A DNA stretch of 64,000 nt from Chryseolinea sp. H1M3-3 (GCF_029360725.1 NZ_JARKMY010000019.1:340945-404944), one strand, 5' to 3'. Shown: positions 17,186 through 27,700, counted from the first letter of the stretch. Notes: generated from the sequence alone by a model not told the origin. Made by a program: numbers and translations.

Positions 17186-18358
17186 ATGAAAAACAGAAGA
17201 AAATTTCTTCAACTATCGGGCGTGCTTGGTGCAGGACTGTTGACTGGCATAGCAACAGCATGTACATCACCGAAAATCTCGCAGAAGTATATCGACCGGA
17301 ATTTCATCGCATCAAACAAATTTAAACGGTATCCGAAACTTGAGATTTCCCTCGACAGAATTGTAAAAGAAACGGTTGGCTTAAGGCCATTTAGAAAGAA
17401 AGGATTTCGAGTCGAAAAAGAAGAACTCGGTAGTAAGACAATTATTCATAATTACGGACATGGTGGGAGCGGATGGTCTCTAAGTTGGGGAACAGCAAAA
17501 CTTGCCGTAGACCTTGCTCAAACTTCAGGAGAGAAATCATTTGCAGTATTGGGATCCGGGATTGTCGGAATTACAACAGCCAGGACGTTGCAAGAGCACG
17601 GCTTTCAAGCTACCATTTATACGAAGGCACTTCCTCCTCTGGTAACGTCTAGCAAAGCTACTGGGACGTGGTCTCCTGCGTCACGACTTATTGAAGCGCA
17701 ATACCTTACTCCGGATTTTGAAGAACGATGGAGAAAAACCGCAATGTATTCGTTTCGGACGTATCAAAATCTCTTAGGCTTCAATGACATTGTTACCTGG
17801 ATCGACAATTACATTGTCCGGGAGAAATTTAATCCGGAGCCAGAACCGTTGGATACCGACGGAGGGAAATATGCCCGTTTGAGAATAGCAGGAATTTTAC
17901 CTGAGCGGCAGGTACTGGAACAGAAAGATCATCCCTTTCATGTCGACAAAGTTGTGAAGCAGACCACCCTTGTGTTTAACATTCCGTCCTACATCAATAA
18001 ACACCTAAATGATTTTCTTGCCTTTGGAGGAAGGGTAGTGATAAAGGAATTTAAGTCCCTGGAGGATATCGACGCGCTTCAGGAGAAATGCATTGTTAAT
18101 TGTACAGGCCTTGGGTCCATGACATTATTCAACGACAATGAAATGCTTCCGATTGCAGGACAACTTTCGTTCTTAATACCTCAGCCTGATTTCAATTATA
18201 GAATCAGTACGGACAACGGATACGCTATACCGAGAAAGGATGGAATTATATTGGGAGGCAATGCGCTGGAAGGTAGTTGGACAGAAACTCCCGATCGCGC
18301 ACAAACTGAAAAAGTTGTTCAGGCACTAACGGATGTGATGCACAGAATACGGGCATAA
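17186..18358 (+). CDS. exported D-amino-acid-oxidase-like flavoprotein, circularly permuted
   Basis: FAD-dependent oxidoreductase of 390 aa related to D-amino-acid oxidases, which turn D-amino acids into imino acids with H2O2. It begins with a twin-arginine signal (RRKFLQLSG) and a weak lipobox (TAC26), so it is folded before export. The motif order is unusual: GLRPFR (65-70, Arg67 matching the substrate-carboxylate Arg) and NYGHGGSGWSLSWG, which end normal family members, come first; the FAD-binding GSGIVG (123-128) that should start the protein follows; then VNCTGLG and PRKDGIILGG, and the protein stops where GLRPxR would normally begin. No second copy of the C-terminal motif exists. Divergent partner: exported RidA. 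Confidence 0.88.
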   Translation: MKNRRKFLQLSGVLGAGLLTGIATACTSPKISQKYIDRNFIASNKFKRYPKLEISLDRIVKETVGLRPFRKKGFRVEKEELGSKTIIHNYGHGGSGWSLSWGTAKLAVDLAQTSGEKSFAVLGSGIVGITTARTLQEHGFQATIYTKALPPLVTSSKATGTWSPASRLIEAQYLTPDFEERWRKTAMYSFRTYQNLLGFNDIVTWIDNYIVREKFNPEPEPLDTDGGKYARLRIAGILPERQVLEQKDHPFHVDKVVKQTTLVFNIPSYINKHLNDFLAFGGRVVIKEFKSLEDIDALQEKCIVNCTGLGSMTLFNDNEMLPIAGQLSFLIPQPDFNYRISTDNGYAIPRKDGIILGGNALEGSWTETPDRAQTEKVVQALTDVMHRIRA

Positions 18359-18378
18359 AACGTCCAATAGTTAATAAA

Positions 18379-18404
18379 AGAATTCCGGCTATCACCGGAA
18401 TTCT
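18379..18404. terminator. bidirectional intrinsic terminator
   Basis: Perfect 10-bp stem AGAATTCCGG (18379-18388) / CCGGAATTCT (18395-18404) with a 6-base loop, between the convergent oxidase and small membrane-protein genes. On the minus strand it is followed by TTTTATTAA, on the plus strand by ATTCATC. Confidence 0.8.
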
Positions 18405-18410
18405 ATTCAT

Positions 18411-18686
18411 CTAATCATGACCCTCAACTTTCACAATTTTGTTATAAATTCCTAGCAGGAGAAACGGTGCTGCCCACTGTCCGATAAAGAGTGCAGTGTG
18501 ATTCTTACCTAGGAGTTTTAGTGTAAAGGATGTTGCCATTGCTCCGATCGACGTCCACAAAAAAAGATCAGACGGTAATTTTGCCGTTTGTGATTCAATC
18601 GCTTTGGCTACGGGTCCCTCTTTACGTTCAGGATTAAAGTTCGAGACCTTGCTTTTCAATTCTTTTTCCAATGTTTCTGTTGCCAT
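18411..18686 (-). CDS. small two-helix membrane protein, unknown function
   Basis: 91 aa. A charged, Glu/Lys-rich cytosolic-looking N-terminus (residues 1-37) is followed by two hydrophobic segments, about 40-58 and 66-84, and a short charged tail. I recognise no family name; similar short proteins are common in Bacteroidota. Start ATG 18684-18686 is the only sensible one. The terminator at 18379-18404 closes its transcript, and a 6-3-6 dyad lies 35 bases upstream of the start, so it is probably a single-gene unit. Confidence 0.75.
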   Translation of the reverse strand: MATETLEKELKSKVSNFNPERKEGPVAKAIESQTAKLPSDLFLWTSIGAMATSFTLKLLGKNHTALFIGQWAAPFLLLGIYNKIVKVEGHD

Positions 18687-18991
18687 AAATTTTATATTTA
18701 ATCAGTTTATGTATTTGAGATGAACATATTGTTCAATACCAACTTCATAAATACTGTGCCTAAAATGAAACCGTCTGTCCATTAAGAATAGGTGGTTGGC
18801 CGTCACATGATTTCTACAACACCACCTGACTTGTTGAATATGTTCCGCATGATAATGCGCATTTTAATCCCGTGGATTACGTGGTTACGTTCATTGATTA
18901 GCGCCCGTTATCTAAGAATGCGATGCCGGGTCCAAAGAACGTATCGCCAGGGAGAGTGACTTATGCTTAATTAGTAAATAAGTTTAGTCGG
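18687..18991. other. gene-free interval
   Basis: 305 bases between the small membrane-protein start and the 3' end of the sensor kinase. It contains the dyad at 18721-18735, a 7-bp inverted repeat AGGTGGT/ACCACCT (18790-18796 / 18821-18827) and a small CGCAT-GATA-ATGCG hairpin (18846-18859). No open frame of interest. Confidence 0.5.
18721..18735. promoter_or_regulatory. dyad upstream of the small membrane-protein gene
   Basis: Exact palindrome TGAACA-TAT-TGTTCA, 35 bases upstream of the start at 18686. The nine bases GAACATATT recur in opposite orientation at 18837-18845. Candidate operator; protein unknown. Confidence 0.35.
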
Positions 18992-21010
18992 CTATTCAGG
19001 ACCACTGAGACGTGGCAATTTTACTGTAAAAACCGAACCAACGCCCACTTTACTTTTCAATTCTACCGATCCGTGTAACCGATCGACCGACCTTTTTAAA
19101 ATATAGAGACCCAAGCCTGAGCCTGTGGCATTGCTGGTAGCCCTGAAAAACATCTCGAATATTTTCGGCTGGTGATGATCAGGTATACCCTGACCGTTGT
19201 CTTCGACGGCTAGCAGTATATGATCCTGATGGTCTGTTACTCGGATGTTAACATATGGTGTATTTTCGTTTGAATACTTAATGGCGTTCTCAATCAGATT
19301 TTGCATAATTGCATTCAATAGTGTCCATTCGGAATGAAAGTCGATATCGGGTTGAATGTGTTTGTTAAAAGAGACTTTATCATAGTTCGGAAGACTCTCA
19401 AATGATGCGATGCAACCATCGATCATTTTGTGGAAATCTATTTTTTGTTTTCGCAGGTTATCATGACTCAACTTGGTTAAGTTTATCAATCCACTGATAA
19501 TTTGATTCAAGCGTTCAACTTGCTGATATTGTTTATTGATGTAATCCAGTGCGATTGGATCTTTGATGTCAATCTTTGCTAAAAACGACAGACCGAGTAA
19601 TGATGAAATAGGTCCTCTCAGATCGTGCGCGATCCGGTGGAAGAAAGTATCCAGTTCGGCATTTTTATTTTCGATAATTTCAGTTTGCTGTTGATTCTTT
19701 TCCAGTGTTGAATGCAGTTCTTCGTAGGCTTTAGATAGTTGTTCAGTACGAACCATTACTTTTATTTCCAGTTGTTCTGTCGCCTCCTGCTGTACTTTCA
19801 ATGCCATCAATTGGGCATCTTCCTTTTCCTTTTTAAACCGCCGGTATTGATCACCCAAGGCAAACGCAATGATGATCGTTTCTAATGCTCCACCAATTTC
19901 TACAAAATGGGTTGTCCAGAAATTAAATTCAAAAACGCCACTGTTACGCAACGTCAGTAATAGTCCTCCAACAAAGTAAAAGGTCCATGCGGCAATAAAG
20001 AAGTTTGCCGTTTTGTTTCCCTTAATTCTGCAGACAACGCCAGTGATCATGAACAAGATGGTGCCTAATGTTATCAAATTGTTTCCTGCGGAAGAGACGA
20101 CATCGGTAGCCACGAGGATGTTGGCGACGATGCCAAGGGGTATCAACGGAACTAGGGTATAATACATGATTTTAGAATGTTGTTTTACTTCTAAAAACCG
20201 TATTGTGAAAATTGTAAAGACGATGGTCAGAACCCCCATTGACATTCTGCCGGCATAAAAATTTAAACTGGGGTTTTCTGGCCAAAGGAATTTGCCACCA
20301 TATCCGGTCGCCGATAAAAATATAATGATCGTGCAAAGGATAGTAAAAATGTATAATAAATAATTTATCTCCTTTAGTGTCAGGTAGAGAAGGAGATTAT
20401 AAAACATCATTACAATTAAAATCCCATAAAATACTCCGTAGCCGATATCTTCAATTCTTACCTTCTCGTGGAATCGTTCTTTTCCAAGAACATGCAAAGG
20501 GAAGGTCTTGGGACTTTTGCCATCGATCCTGATAAAAATGGTGTTCTCAGATTTGGCATCAAACAGTAGCGGAACTACGTGCCCTGTGTGTGAGATTATT
20601 TTTTCACTTTGTTTTCTGTAGTAGCCGGCAGTAGCATGCTGCCATGTGCCGTCACCCTTTCGTTGATAGAAATCAACATACTCCAGGTAGGGCGCAGGTA
20701 TTTCGAGATACCATTGGGTTAATTTGATTGGCGATTTCATTTTCAGGCGCAGCCATACCGAAGAACGGGTGTAGCCGAATGCCAGATCTTTCGCAGGATG
20801 AAAGCGTTGCTGAATGACAGGGTCGATCACTTGTTCTAAGGACATGGTATTACTGGAATCCATCAGTACATCGACATATGTATCCAGCCTATAGATTAAA
20901 GTTGTATCTGTTAGCACAAAGGTCGTGTCAGCGACAGGCGTTGCATAGGAAGCAAACTGATGGAATAGCGCGATAAATAAATATAACTTGAAGTTAAAAC
21001 AATGGCGCAT
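18992..21010 (-). CDS. 7TM-DISM sensor histidine kinase
   Basis: 672-aa membrane kinase. Signal peptide (1 to about 23), periplasmic 7TMR-DISM extracellular domain (about 30-175, with SSVWLRLKMKS and YLEIPAPYLEYVDFY), seven transmembrane helices (about 190-390), coiled coil (about 395-450), HisKA with phospho-acceptor His462 in IAHDLRGP, and HATPase with NLIENAIKYS, DNGQGIP and GSGLGLYIL. The sensing domain class is thought to bind carbohydrate-like ligands or other small molecules. No response regulator is adjacent, so it is an orphan kinase here. It is divergent from the sulfatase gene at 21239, a possible target. Confidence 0.92.
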   Translation of the reverse strand: MRHCFNFKLYLFIALFHQFASYATPVADTTFVLTDTTLIYRLDTYVDVLMDSSNTMSLEQVIDPVIQQRFHPAKDLAFGYTRSSVWLRLKMKSPIKLTQWYLEIPAPYLEYVDFYQRKGDGTWQHATAGYYRKQSEKIISHTGHVVPLLFDAKSENTIFIRIDGKSPKTFPLHVLGKERFHEKVRIEDIGYGVFYGILIVMMFYNLLLYLTLKEINYLLYIFTILCTIIIFLSATGYGGKFLWPENPSLNFYAGRMSMGVLTIVFTIFTIRFLEVKQHSKIMYYTLVPLIPLGIVANILVATDVVSSAGNNLITLGTILFMITGVVCRIKGNKTANFFIAAWTFYFVGGLLLTLRNSGVFEFNFWTTHFVEIGGALETIIIAFALGDQYRRFKKEKEDAQLMALKVQQEATEQLEIKVMVRTEQLSKAYEELHSTLEKNQQQTEIIENKNAELDTFFHRIAHDLRGPISSLLGLSFLAKIDIKDPIALDYINKQYQQVERLNQIISGLINLTKLSHDNLRKQKIDFHKMIDGCIASFESLPNYDKVSFNKHIQPDIDFHSEWTLLNAIMQNLIENAIKYSNENTPYVNIRVTDHQDHILLAVEDNGQGIPDHHQPKIFEMFFRATSNATGSGLGLYILKRSVDRLHGSVELKSKVGVGSVFTVKLPRLSGPE

Positions 21011-21238
21011 TTGACTGCCTTAAAAAATATGTGTTAAAAATAGTCAAATTTGTGATGATCAGGTATGTGAGAGGAATAGAATAGGCTTTTTTAAAGCATT
21101 AACTCATGTGTGAAATGTGTGGGTTTTGGTCTATGACTAGTAAATCAAGCATCAATGTTGGAAAAACTTGGATTCTTTCGAGAAATTGGTTTTGGCATAC
21201 GAGATTGGTTTATTATTATTTACATTTAGAACCAAGGT

Positions 21239-22675
21239 ATGCGAACACTTTTATGGCTAATGTTGGCCTTGATTGTTAACAACAGTCAGGCCCAATCAAC
21301 AAGACCTAACATCATCATCATATTCATGGATGACATGGGTTATGGTGACATCGAGCCCTTCGGCATGACTGGGCTTTCAACACCGAACTTCAACAGACTC
21401 GCAGCGCAGGGCCTAAGGTTAACGAATTTTAATGTAGCCCAAGCGGTGTGTACAGCATCACGGGCAGCCTTACTCACGGGGTGTTATCCCAACCGGTTAG
21501 GATTGACAGGCGCATTACTGCCGGAATCAAAAGTAGCGCTTCATCCGCAAGAGCAGACCATCGCTTCTCTTTTGAAAAGCAACGGTTATGCCACAGCAAT
21601 TTTTGGTAAGTGGCATCTCGGAAACCGGCCACCTTATTTTCCGTTGCGATATGGTTTTGACTCGTTTTATGGATTGCCTTATTCGCATGATATCTGGCCG
21701 CTTGACTACCAGGGGAATTTGATCACCGATACCAGCAACAGGCGGAGTAAATGGCCACCATTACCCATTATTGAAAATGATAAACAAATAGGAACCATTA
21801 CTTCATTAGAGCAGCAAACACATTGGACAACATCGCTTACGGAGCGGGCAGTCTCTTTTGTCAAAAGCCACACACAAGAGCCGTTCTTTCTATATGTAGC
21901 CCATCCGTTACCACATGTTCCTCTGGCGGTATCGGAGAAGTTCAAAGGAAAAAGCGACCTTGGTCTTTTTGGCGACGTGGTCATGGAGCTCGATTGGTCA
22001 TTGGGTGAGATCATGAAGGTATTGGATAATCAGAAGTTGACCGAGAATACCATATTAATTGTGACCAGCGATAATGGTCCCTGGGTACATTTCGGTAATC
22101 ACGCAGGATCAAGTGGCGGCCTTCGAGAAGGCAAGGGTACACCATTTGAGGGAGGTACGCGTGTACCTTTTTTGATGCGGTGGCCCGGTAGGATAACACC
22201 GGGAAGTGTAAGTGGAGCGTTACTAACGAGCATGGATTTACTGCCTACGATATGTGCCCTTACAAAATCAAATCTACCTTCAAAAAGAATTGACGGCGTA
22301 GATTGTTCTGACTTTCTTCTCAGAAAAACCAACAAGAGTCCGAGAGAGGTTTTCTACTATTATTATGGCAACAAACTGATGGGGGTGAGATACAAGCACT
22401 GGAAATTAATTTTGCCACATGAGTCGCAATCGTACGTTCATGGCGGCGCAGTGGGTAAAGATCGCATCCCTGGAAAATTCAATGCAAGCACTTCGGTTCA
22501 CGGAGGATTATACGATCTTGCGCATGATCCGGGAGAAGTGTATGACATCAGTTCGCTTAATCCGGATATCGTTGAACAAATAATGAAATATGCCGAAGCG
22601 GCGCGTGAAGACCTGGGCGATGAAATTACAGGCACGAAGGGAAACAACATCCGTCCTCCGGCAACGGTAGATTAG
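21239..22675 (+). CDS. secreted sulfatase
   Basis: Type I sulfatase of 478 aa that cleaves sulfate esters, probably from a sulfated glycan or other organic sulfate. A signal peptide (residues 1-19, ending AQS) precedes the metal-binding DDMGYGD and the active-site CTASRAALLTG with Cys71, the residue converted to formylglycine. GKWHLG, PLPHVPL and TSDNGPW (metal Asp-Asn) are also in place; the C-terminal subdomain is present. The sequence is C-x-A-x-R instead of C-x-P-x-R. No formylglycine-generating enzyme gene is in the window. It is divergent from a 7TM sensor kinase. Confidence 0.93.
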   Translation: MRTLLWLMLALIVNNSQAQSTRPNIIIIFMDDMGYGDIEPFGMTGLSTPNFNRLAAQGLRLTNFNVAQAVCTASRAALLTGCYPNRLGLTGALLPESKVALHPQEQTIASLLKSNGYATAIFGKWHLGNRPPYFPLRYGFDSFYGLPYSHDIWPLDYQGNLITDTSNRRSKWPPLPIIENDKQIGTITSLEQQTHWTTSLTERAVSFVKSHTQEPFFLYVAHPLPHVPLAVSEKFKGKSDLGLFGDVVMELDWSLGEIMKVLDNQKLTENTILIVTSDNGPWVHFGNHAGSSGGLREGKGTPFEGGTRVPFLMRWPGRITPGSVSGALLTSMDLLPTICALTKSNLPSKRIDGVDCSDFLLRKTNKSPREVFYYYYGNKLMGVRYKHWKLILPHESQSYVHGGAVGKDRIPGKFNASTSVHGGLYDLAHDPGEVYDISSLNPDIVEQIMKYAEAAREDLGDEITGTKGNNIRPPATVD

Positions 22676-22699
22676 ATTGCTGGGATCAATGGCGCGGCA

Positions 22700-23422
22700 T
22701 CATTTCTTCCACAACTTGTCATTCAATACTTTTTCGATTACCTGGTCCCTGAAATTACGGCTGATTGGAATTCTCGCAGACTGAATACTGATCTCGTGTT
22801 TTTCTATTGAATCAATTTTGGTAGCATTGATAATGTAGGATTTGTGAACACGTAAAAACGATTCTTTGATTAGATTTTGTTCGATGTCTTTCAGTGTTAG
22901 CAGGGTTAGATATTTTCCTTTTGACGTATAGATCCTTACATAATTTTGCATGCCTTCGATATAAAGGATGTCATCGAAGAATATTTTTTCGTATTTGTTT
23001 TCACATTTGATGAAGAAGTAACGCTTGGAATCTGCGTAAGACGCTTGTCCGGATAATAGCTGAAAATAATCCTTGGCTTTTTTTGCAGCCTGGCAGAACC
23101 GATCGAAGGTGATGGGTTTAAGCAGGTAGTCGAGCACATTCAATTGGAAGCTCTCTAATGCATAGCTGGGATACGCCGAAGTAATAATTACAATAGGAGG
23201 ATCTTTCATGATTTTTAAAAAATCCATCCCATTCATTTTGGGCATCTGAATGTCCAAAAAAATCAGATCAACCTTTTGTTGATCCATTACTTTCATTAGT
23301 TCGATCGCATTTTCACAAGTGCCGGCAAGCCGAAGAAAATCTATTTCTCGTACATAAGTATTTATTCCCTCTCTTGCCAAAGGTTCATCATCAACGATTA
23401 CACAGTTTAAAGCAGATTCCAT
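22700..23422 (-). CDS. LytTR-family response regulator
   Basis: 240 aa: receiver domain (about residues 5-120, Asp57 in IFLDIQMPKMNG, Thr in VIITSAY) joined to a LytTR DNA-binding domain (about 140-236, with FDDILYIEGMQNYVRIYT and FLRVHKSYIIN). Acts as a transcription factor after phosphorylation by the kinase encoded just upstream; the two genes are 7 bases apart and transcribed together. Targets are unknown. It ends next to the convergent sulfatase gene without a clear terminator. Confidence 0.94.
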   Translation of the reverse strand: MESALNCVIVDDEPLAREGINTYVREIDFLRLAGTCENAIELMKVMDQQKVDLIFLDIQMPKMNGMDFLKIMKDPPIVIITSAYPSYALESFQLNVLDYLLKPITFDRFCQAAKKAKDYFQLLSGQASYADSKRYFFIKCENKYEKIFFDDILYIEGMQNYVRIYTSKGKYLTLLTLKDIEQNLIKESFLRVHKSYIINATKIDSIEKHEISIQSARIPISRNFRDQVIEKVLNDKLWKK

Positions 23423-23429
23423 TTGACAA

Positions 23430-24581
23430 TTATGCGCTTTTGTGAATAGGTTGCAGATCTGATATCTCTGATAATCTCAGTTTGAGTTCTACTTCAAACT
23501 GGTCAGCATCATGATCTATATTTAATACATACTGGCCCGGATAAATCAAGTCGAGTCTTCTCTTTATATTTTTCAATCCTAATCCACTGTAGCTTACCAC
23601 ATCATTTTCTTTAATCGCAGCTACACTGTTTGCAATTTTAAATTGCAGGTCAAGGCCTCGTAGTTCAAGGCTAACATTAATCCAATTGGGTTTGTCAGCG
23701 TGATCTGATAAATGTTTAAAGGCATTTTCTGTAAATGTAATTAACATGAATGGTGCAATGCCAAGATGCTGCTTCGGCTGATGATCCATGTTTATAACGA
23801 CATCAACATTTTTACTTTGCCTGAGTTTTTGTAGTTCAATAAAATTCTCGAGATATGTCAATTCATTACTCAAGGGAATTTGCGTTTCATTGCATTCATA
23901 CAACTGAAACCGGAGCAGGTCCGAAAATTTTGCCAAGGCGTTAGAAGCTAAAACAGGGTTCTTATGGATCAGGAAAAAAATTGAATTGATGGTGTTAAAA
24001 AGAAAATGCGGATTGAATTGTGACCGGAGAAATTTCAACTCGGTTTCAAGCTTTTCCTTTTCCAGCTCTTGCTGTCTGCGATTACTTTGTATCCAGTTCT
24101 TGGTAAGCTTGATGCTCATGGCTAAGGTCATGCTTGCCGCTGATGATGCCAGAGAGTTGTTTTTAAAAAGAAAGAAGAAGTCTGGACCCATGTTAAATAG
24201 TTCCTGGAAAGTTTTTCCTGAGACCCATGTACTGATATAATATCCAGGAACAATAAGGGCTGCAACGGCAATAATGGTGATGAATACCAATACAACATAC
24301 GTTACGTACTTTCCTTTTTCCAGAAATTTTGGAATCAAAAAGTAGAGATTAAAATAGACACCGATTGCCTGAAAGGTTACATAGAACAAAAATTTAAAAG
24401 CGTATGGTGTGTTTAGTGCATTCGCAGGCGCAGTTAAGCTTCCTGTAATTAATGACCACCAGAGATAATGATAAACAAACCAAAAGGGTAGATGGTAGAG
24501 TTTGTATTTGATCAGCCAATTGGTTTTGGCTTTGCCCAGTTCGGCCATAAACAAATCTTTAGGTGGAGCAGTTGCTAACAA
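23430..24581 (-). CDS. LytS/YehU-type sensor histidine kinase
   Basis: 383-aa membrane kinase. Four hydrophobic helices (about residues 30-50, 63-83, 93-115 and 135-155) precede the His_kinase domain with SQFNPHFLFNTINSIF, His192 being the phospho-acceptor, and a degenerate HATPase (PFMLITFTENAFKH, GLGLKNIKRRLDLIYP). It pairs with the LytTR regulator downstream in the same operon. There is no separate periplasmic sensor domain, so the signal is probably membrane-borne. Confidence 0.92.
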   Translation of the reverse strand: MLATAPPKDLFMAELGKAKTNWLIKYKLYHLPFWFVYHYLWWSLITGSLTAPANALNTPYAFKFLFYVTFQAIGVYFNLYFLIPKFLEKGKYVTYVVLVFITIIAVAALIVPGYYISTWVSGKTFQELFNMGPDFFFLFKNNSLASSAASMTLAMSIKLTKNWIQSNRRQQELEKEKLETELKFLRSQFNPHFLFNTINSIFFLIHKNPVLASNALAKFSDLLRFQLYECNETQIPLSNELTYLENFIELQKLRQSKNVDVVINMDHQPKQHLGIAPFMLITFTENAFKHLSDHADKPNWINVSLELRGLDLQFKIANSVAAIKENDVVSYSGLGLKNIKRRLDLIYPGQYVLNIDHDADQFEVELKLRLSEISDLQPIHKSA

Positions 24582-24774
24582 AATCTCTCCAATGTGAAAA
24601 TATTTAAAAGAACCGGATAATGCTGCTAACTACATGCTGCAATGATGTAAAGTTGACAACCGGCTCATATTAATTGACGAACAACAAATTCTAGCCTATA
24701 TATTCCAGCCCTGACGTTATTTCACGATCACTAAGGTTGACGAAACGATCATTTAAAAGCAGAAAACCTTAAAT

Positions 24775-27700
24775 TTAATTAAACGTAAAGGACCATAATT
24801 TACATAAATCGTCCATTGTTTTTTCTTTGTTTTCAATAACAACATAAATGTGATGCCTGCCGGAAACCGGCATATCAAACGCAGAAGAAATGGTTTTACG
24901 CTTTTCCTCGCCACCCGTTGGTTCAAACTTGGTTCTGCTGATGACGGGGCCTGCGAGTGATTCCAGCCTTACAACGATTTCACCGCCCCGGCTTTCCGAT
25001 CCATAATCGTAGGTAATATTTTTTATTCCAGAAAGGTCGATGCTTTTTAAGAATATATATGATTTGTTTTTTGCGCTCCCAAACGCATTTCCCCAACGAT
25101 CAATGCCGATGTGGGCATCAGCGTCGATGGGCCTCATGGATGCACTTCGCAATAGGATGGTCTCATTATCCGAAAGGGTGGTTGCACCGTTAGCGTTTTG
25201 ATCGGTATATCTGGCTGTAAGGGTATAGATGCCAGGATTTTCGTTCGGTTTATGTGATGTGAAGTTTACGGCACCTGTTAATGGTAACTTCCGTTTTATG
25301 TTCGGATCTGTGATTGATAGAATGAATTGAACCATTTGCTTAGTATCGTCGGCGGAGAGCTGCGGATGAGCACTCATTACATGTTCTGTTCCCCAGTTTC
25401 CACCGCCACCGGCAATAATCTTTTTTGAAAGTGTTTCTAAAGCATTGGTCTTGTTTTTATAACGCTCGGAGATAGCGGTATACGTTGGGCCAACTGATTT
25501 TTTATCAATGGTATGACAAGCTTTACAATCGCTTGAAAGTATCTTGGCGTAGCCCAAGGGTATGGGTTCGGCAGTTTGAATTAGCTTAGGTCGTGCGATT
25601 GTCTCCGACGACGACTGCATTCCGCCGTCAGGGTTATAGGTAACGGTTAGCGAAACTTTCGACGGATCAATGACAGGATCTTCTTTATCTGTTACTTTTA
25701 CTGAATAACGAAATGGTTTATTATCCCAATAGAAGGATTTGTTATCAGCAGATACAATAGACACCGTTGGTTTTGTATTGCCAACAAGAACTACCACGGT
25801 ATCGGTATCGGTCGAGCCATTTTTATCTGTCACTTTAAGAATAGCATGAAATTTACCATGGGCATTGTAGGTAAACGTGGGATTTGGATCAGAAGACTTT
25901 ATTTTTCCGTCAAACGTCCATTCATACGAAAGCGCGTCATCGTCGTCCAGGTCTCTTGAATTAGCACTTGAGAAAGTGATCTTCAGCGGTGCTTCGCCTT
26001 CGATCTCTTTTAACTGTACGGTCGATTGTTCATTCGTGAGAAAGACTTTGGAATTCCAATTGGCATTTTCAGGATCTGGAATACCAGCGCTTGCAATAGG
26101 GGCACGGTTGCCCGTATTGTATTCGATTTTTACCAGCCGCGCATCCGCATTGTCTGCACCATAGACAGAACCATATTCCAGCATGTACATAACCCCATCG
26201 CTACCGAACGCCAGATCGATAGGTCGTCTGAAGTCACCTGTGGTAGCCATGAATGGTTCGCTATATAAATAATTTTCATTCTGATCAAACCGAAGCGCCA
26301 GCACCCAATTTCTCATCCAATCGAACACGAACAATGAACCATCGTAATATTCCGGAAACTTGTTCTCTGAATCTGCAGCCTTGCTAAAAGTATAAAATTC
26401 CCCGGCCATAGCGCTCCTTCCTCCCTGGCCCAGCGCTGGAAATTCTTTCGACGGTTCATAGGGGTAATAGATCATGGCCGGAATAGCGGGTTTTAATTTT
26501 GTAAGGCCGGTATTATTCGGCGAAATGTTTTCGGGTGACGCCGGGTTGAAGCGCGCCCCGGCCGTATTGGTTGCAAAGTCCCAGTCAAAATACGCTTCGT
26601 TGTTTCCTACAAAATATGGCCAGCCAAAATTGCCAGGTTCTTTTGCCTGATTGAATTCATCGTACCCGCGAGGGCCCTGAATACTATCCTTGCCGGCATC
26701 GGGCCCTATTTCGCCCCAGTATAAAACTGAAGTTTTTGGATTGACCGCAATGCGATATGGATTCCGACAACCCATTACATAAATCTCAGGGAGTGTTTTT
26801 TCTGTACCCTTTGCGTATAAATTTCCCTCGGGTATGGTATAGGTACCATCCGGCTCGGGGTGAATGCGGAGAATTTTTCCTTTCAAGTCATTTGTGTTTG
26901 CCGAAGATCGTTGGGCATCAAGGCTGTAAAATTCTTTTCCGGGTCTTTCATCCAGGGGTGCATACCCATTAGCAGGAAAGGGACTAGAACTGTCTCCGGT
27001 CGAAAGATAAAGATTACCCTCTTTATCCCACGCCAGTGAGCCGCCATGATGCGCACCGCTGTTTTCCTCCACCGGTACCTTCAACAAAATTTTTTCGGAT
27101 GTTATATCCAGCGTGTTATCAACTTTTACAGTAAAACGTGATAAGTGAAAATATATCGGCTCGCCCTCTATCGGCGGGGAATAGTAGACATATAGATTCC
27201 GGTTCGATTCAAATTTCGGATCCAGTGTCAGACCGATGAGACCGGTGCCTCCGCGTGTGCAGACATCGAACCTGTGCGCTATAGAATTTTTTCCGGTCTT
27301 AGTGTTGAACACGTAAAGATTGGCGGTCCGCAATTCTGTAAAGAAAACTAATCCATCCTTAGAGACTGCCAATTCCATCGGCGTATTCAGATCATTTACC
27401 AAAATTGTTTTTACAAATCTGTTTTCTTCAGGTACTGTAACTGCACGAGCTTTCTTATAGTCTTTTTTACCATCGCCCATGGCATATTTGATTCCGCCGA
27501 GAATATGTTTTGCAACAAGTGGTTCACTGAAACTTGAATTCTCATGACCGACCGCCGTATAAAATGACCGGCCACCATCGTATTCATGGTACCAGGCAAT
27601 GGGGTGATAGGTTCCATGGGTACCGCCCTCATAACTGTTCTCATCCAGTTGTGCCAACACATTTATACCGGGATAAAACGTTCCGAAGTTGTACCACTCT

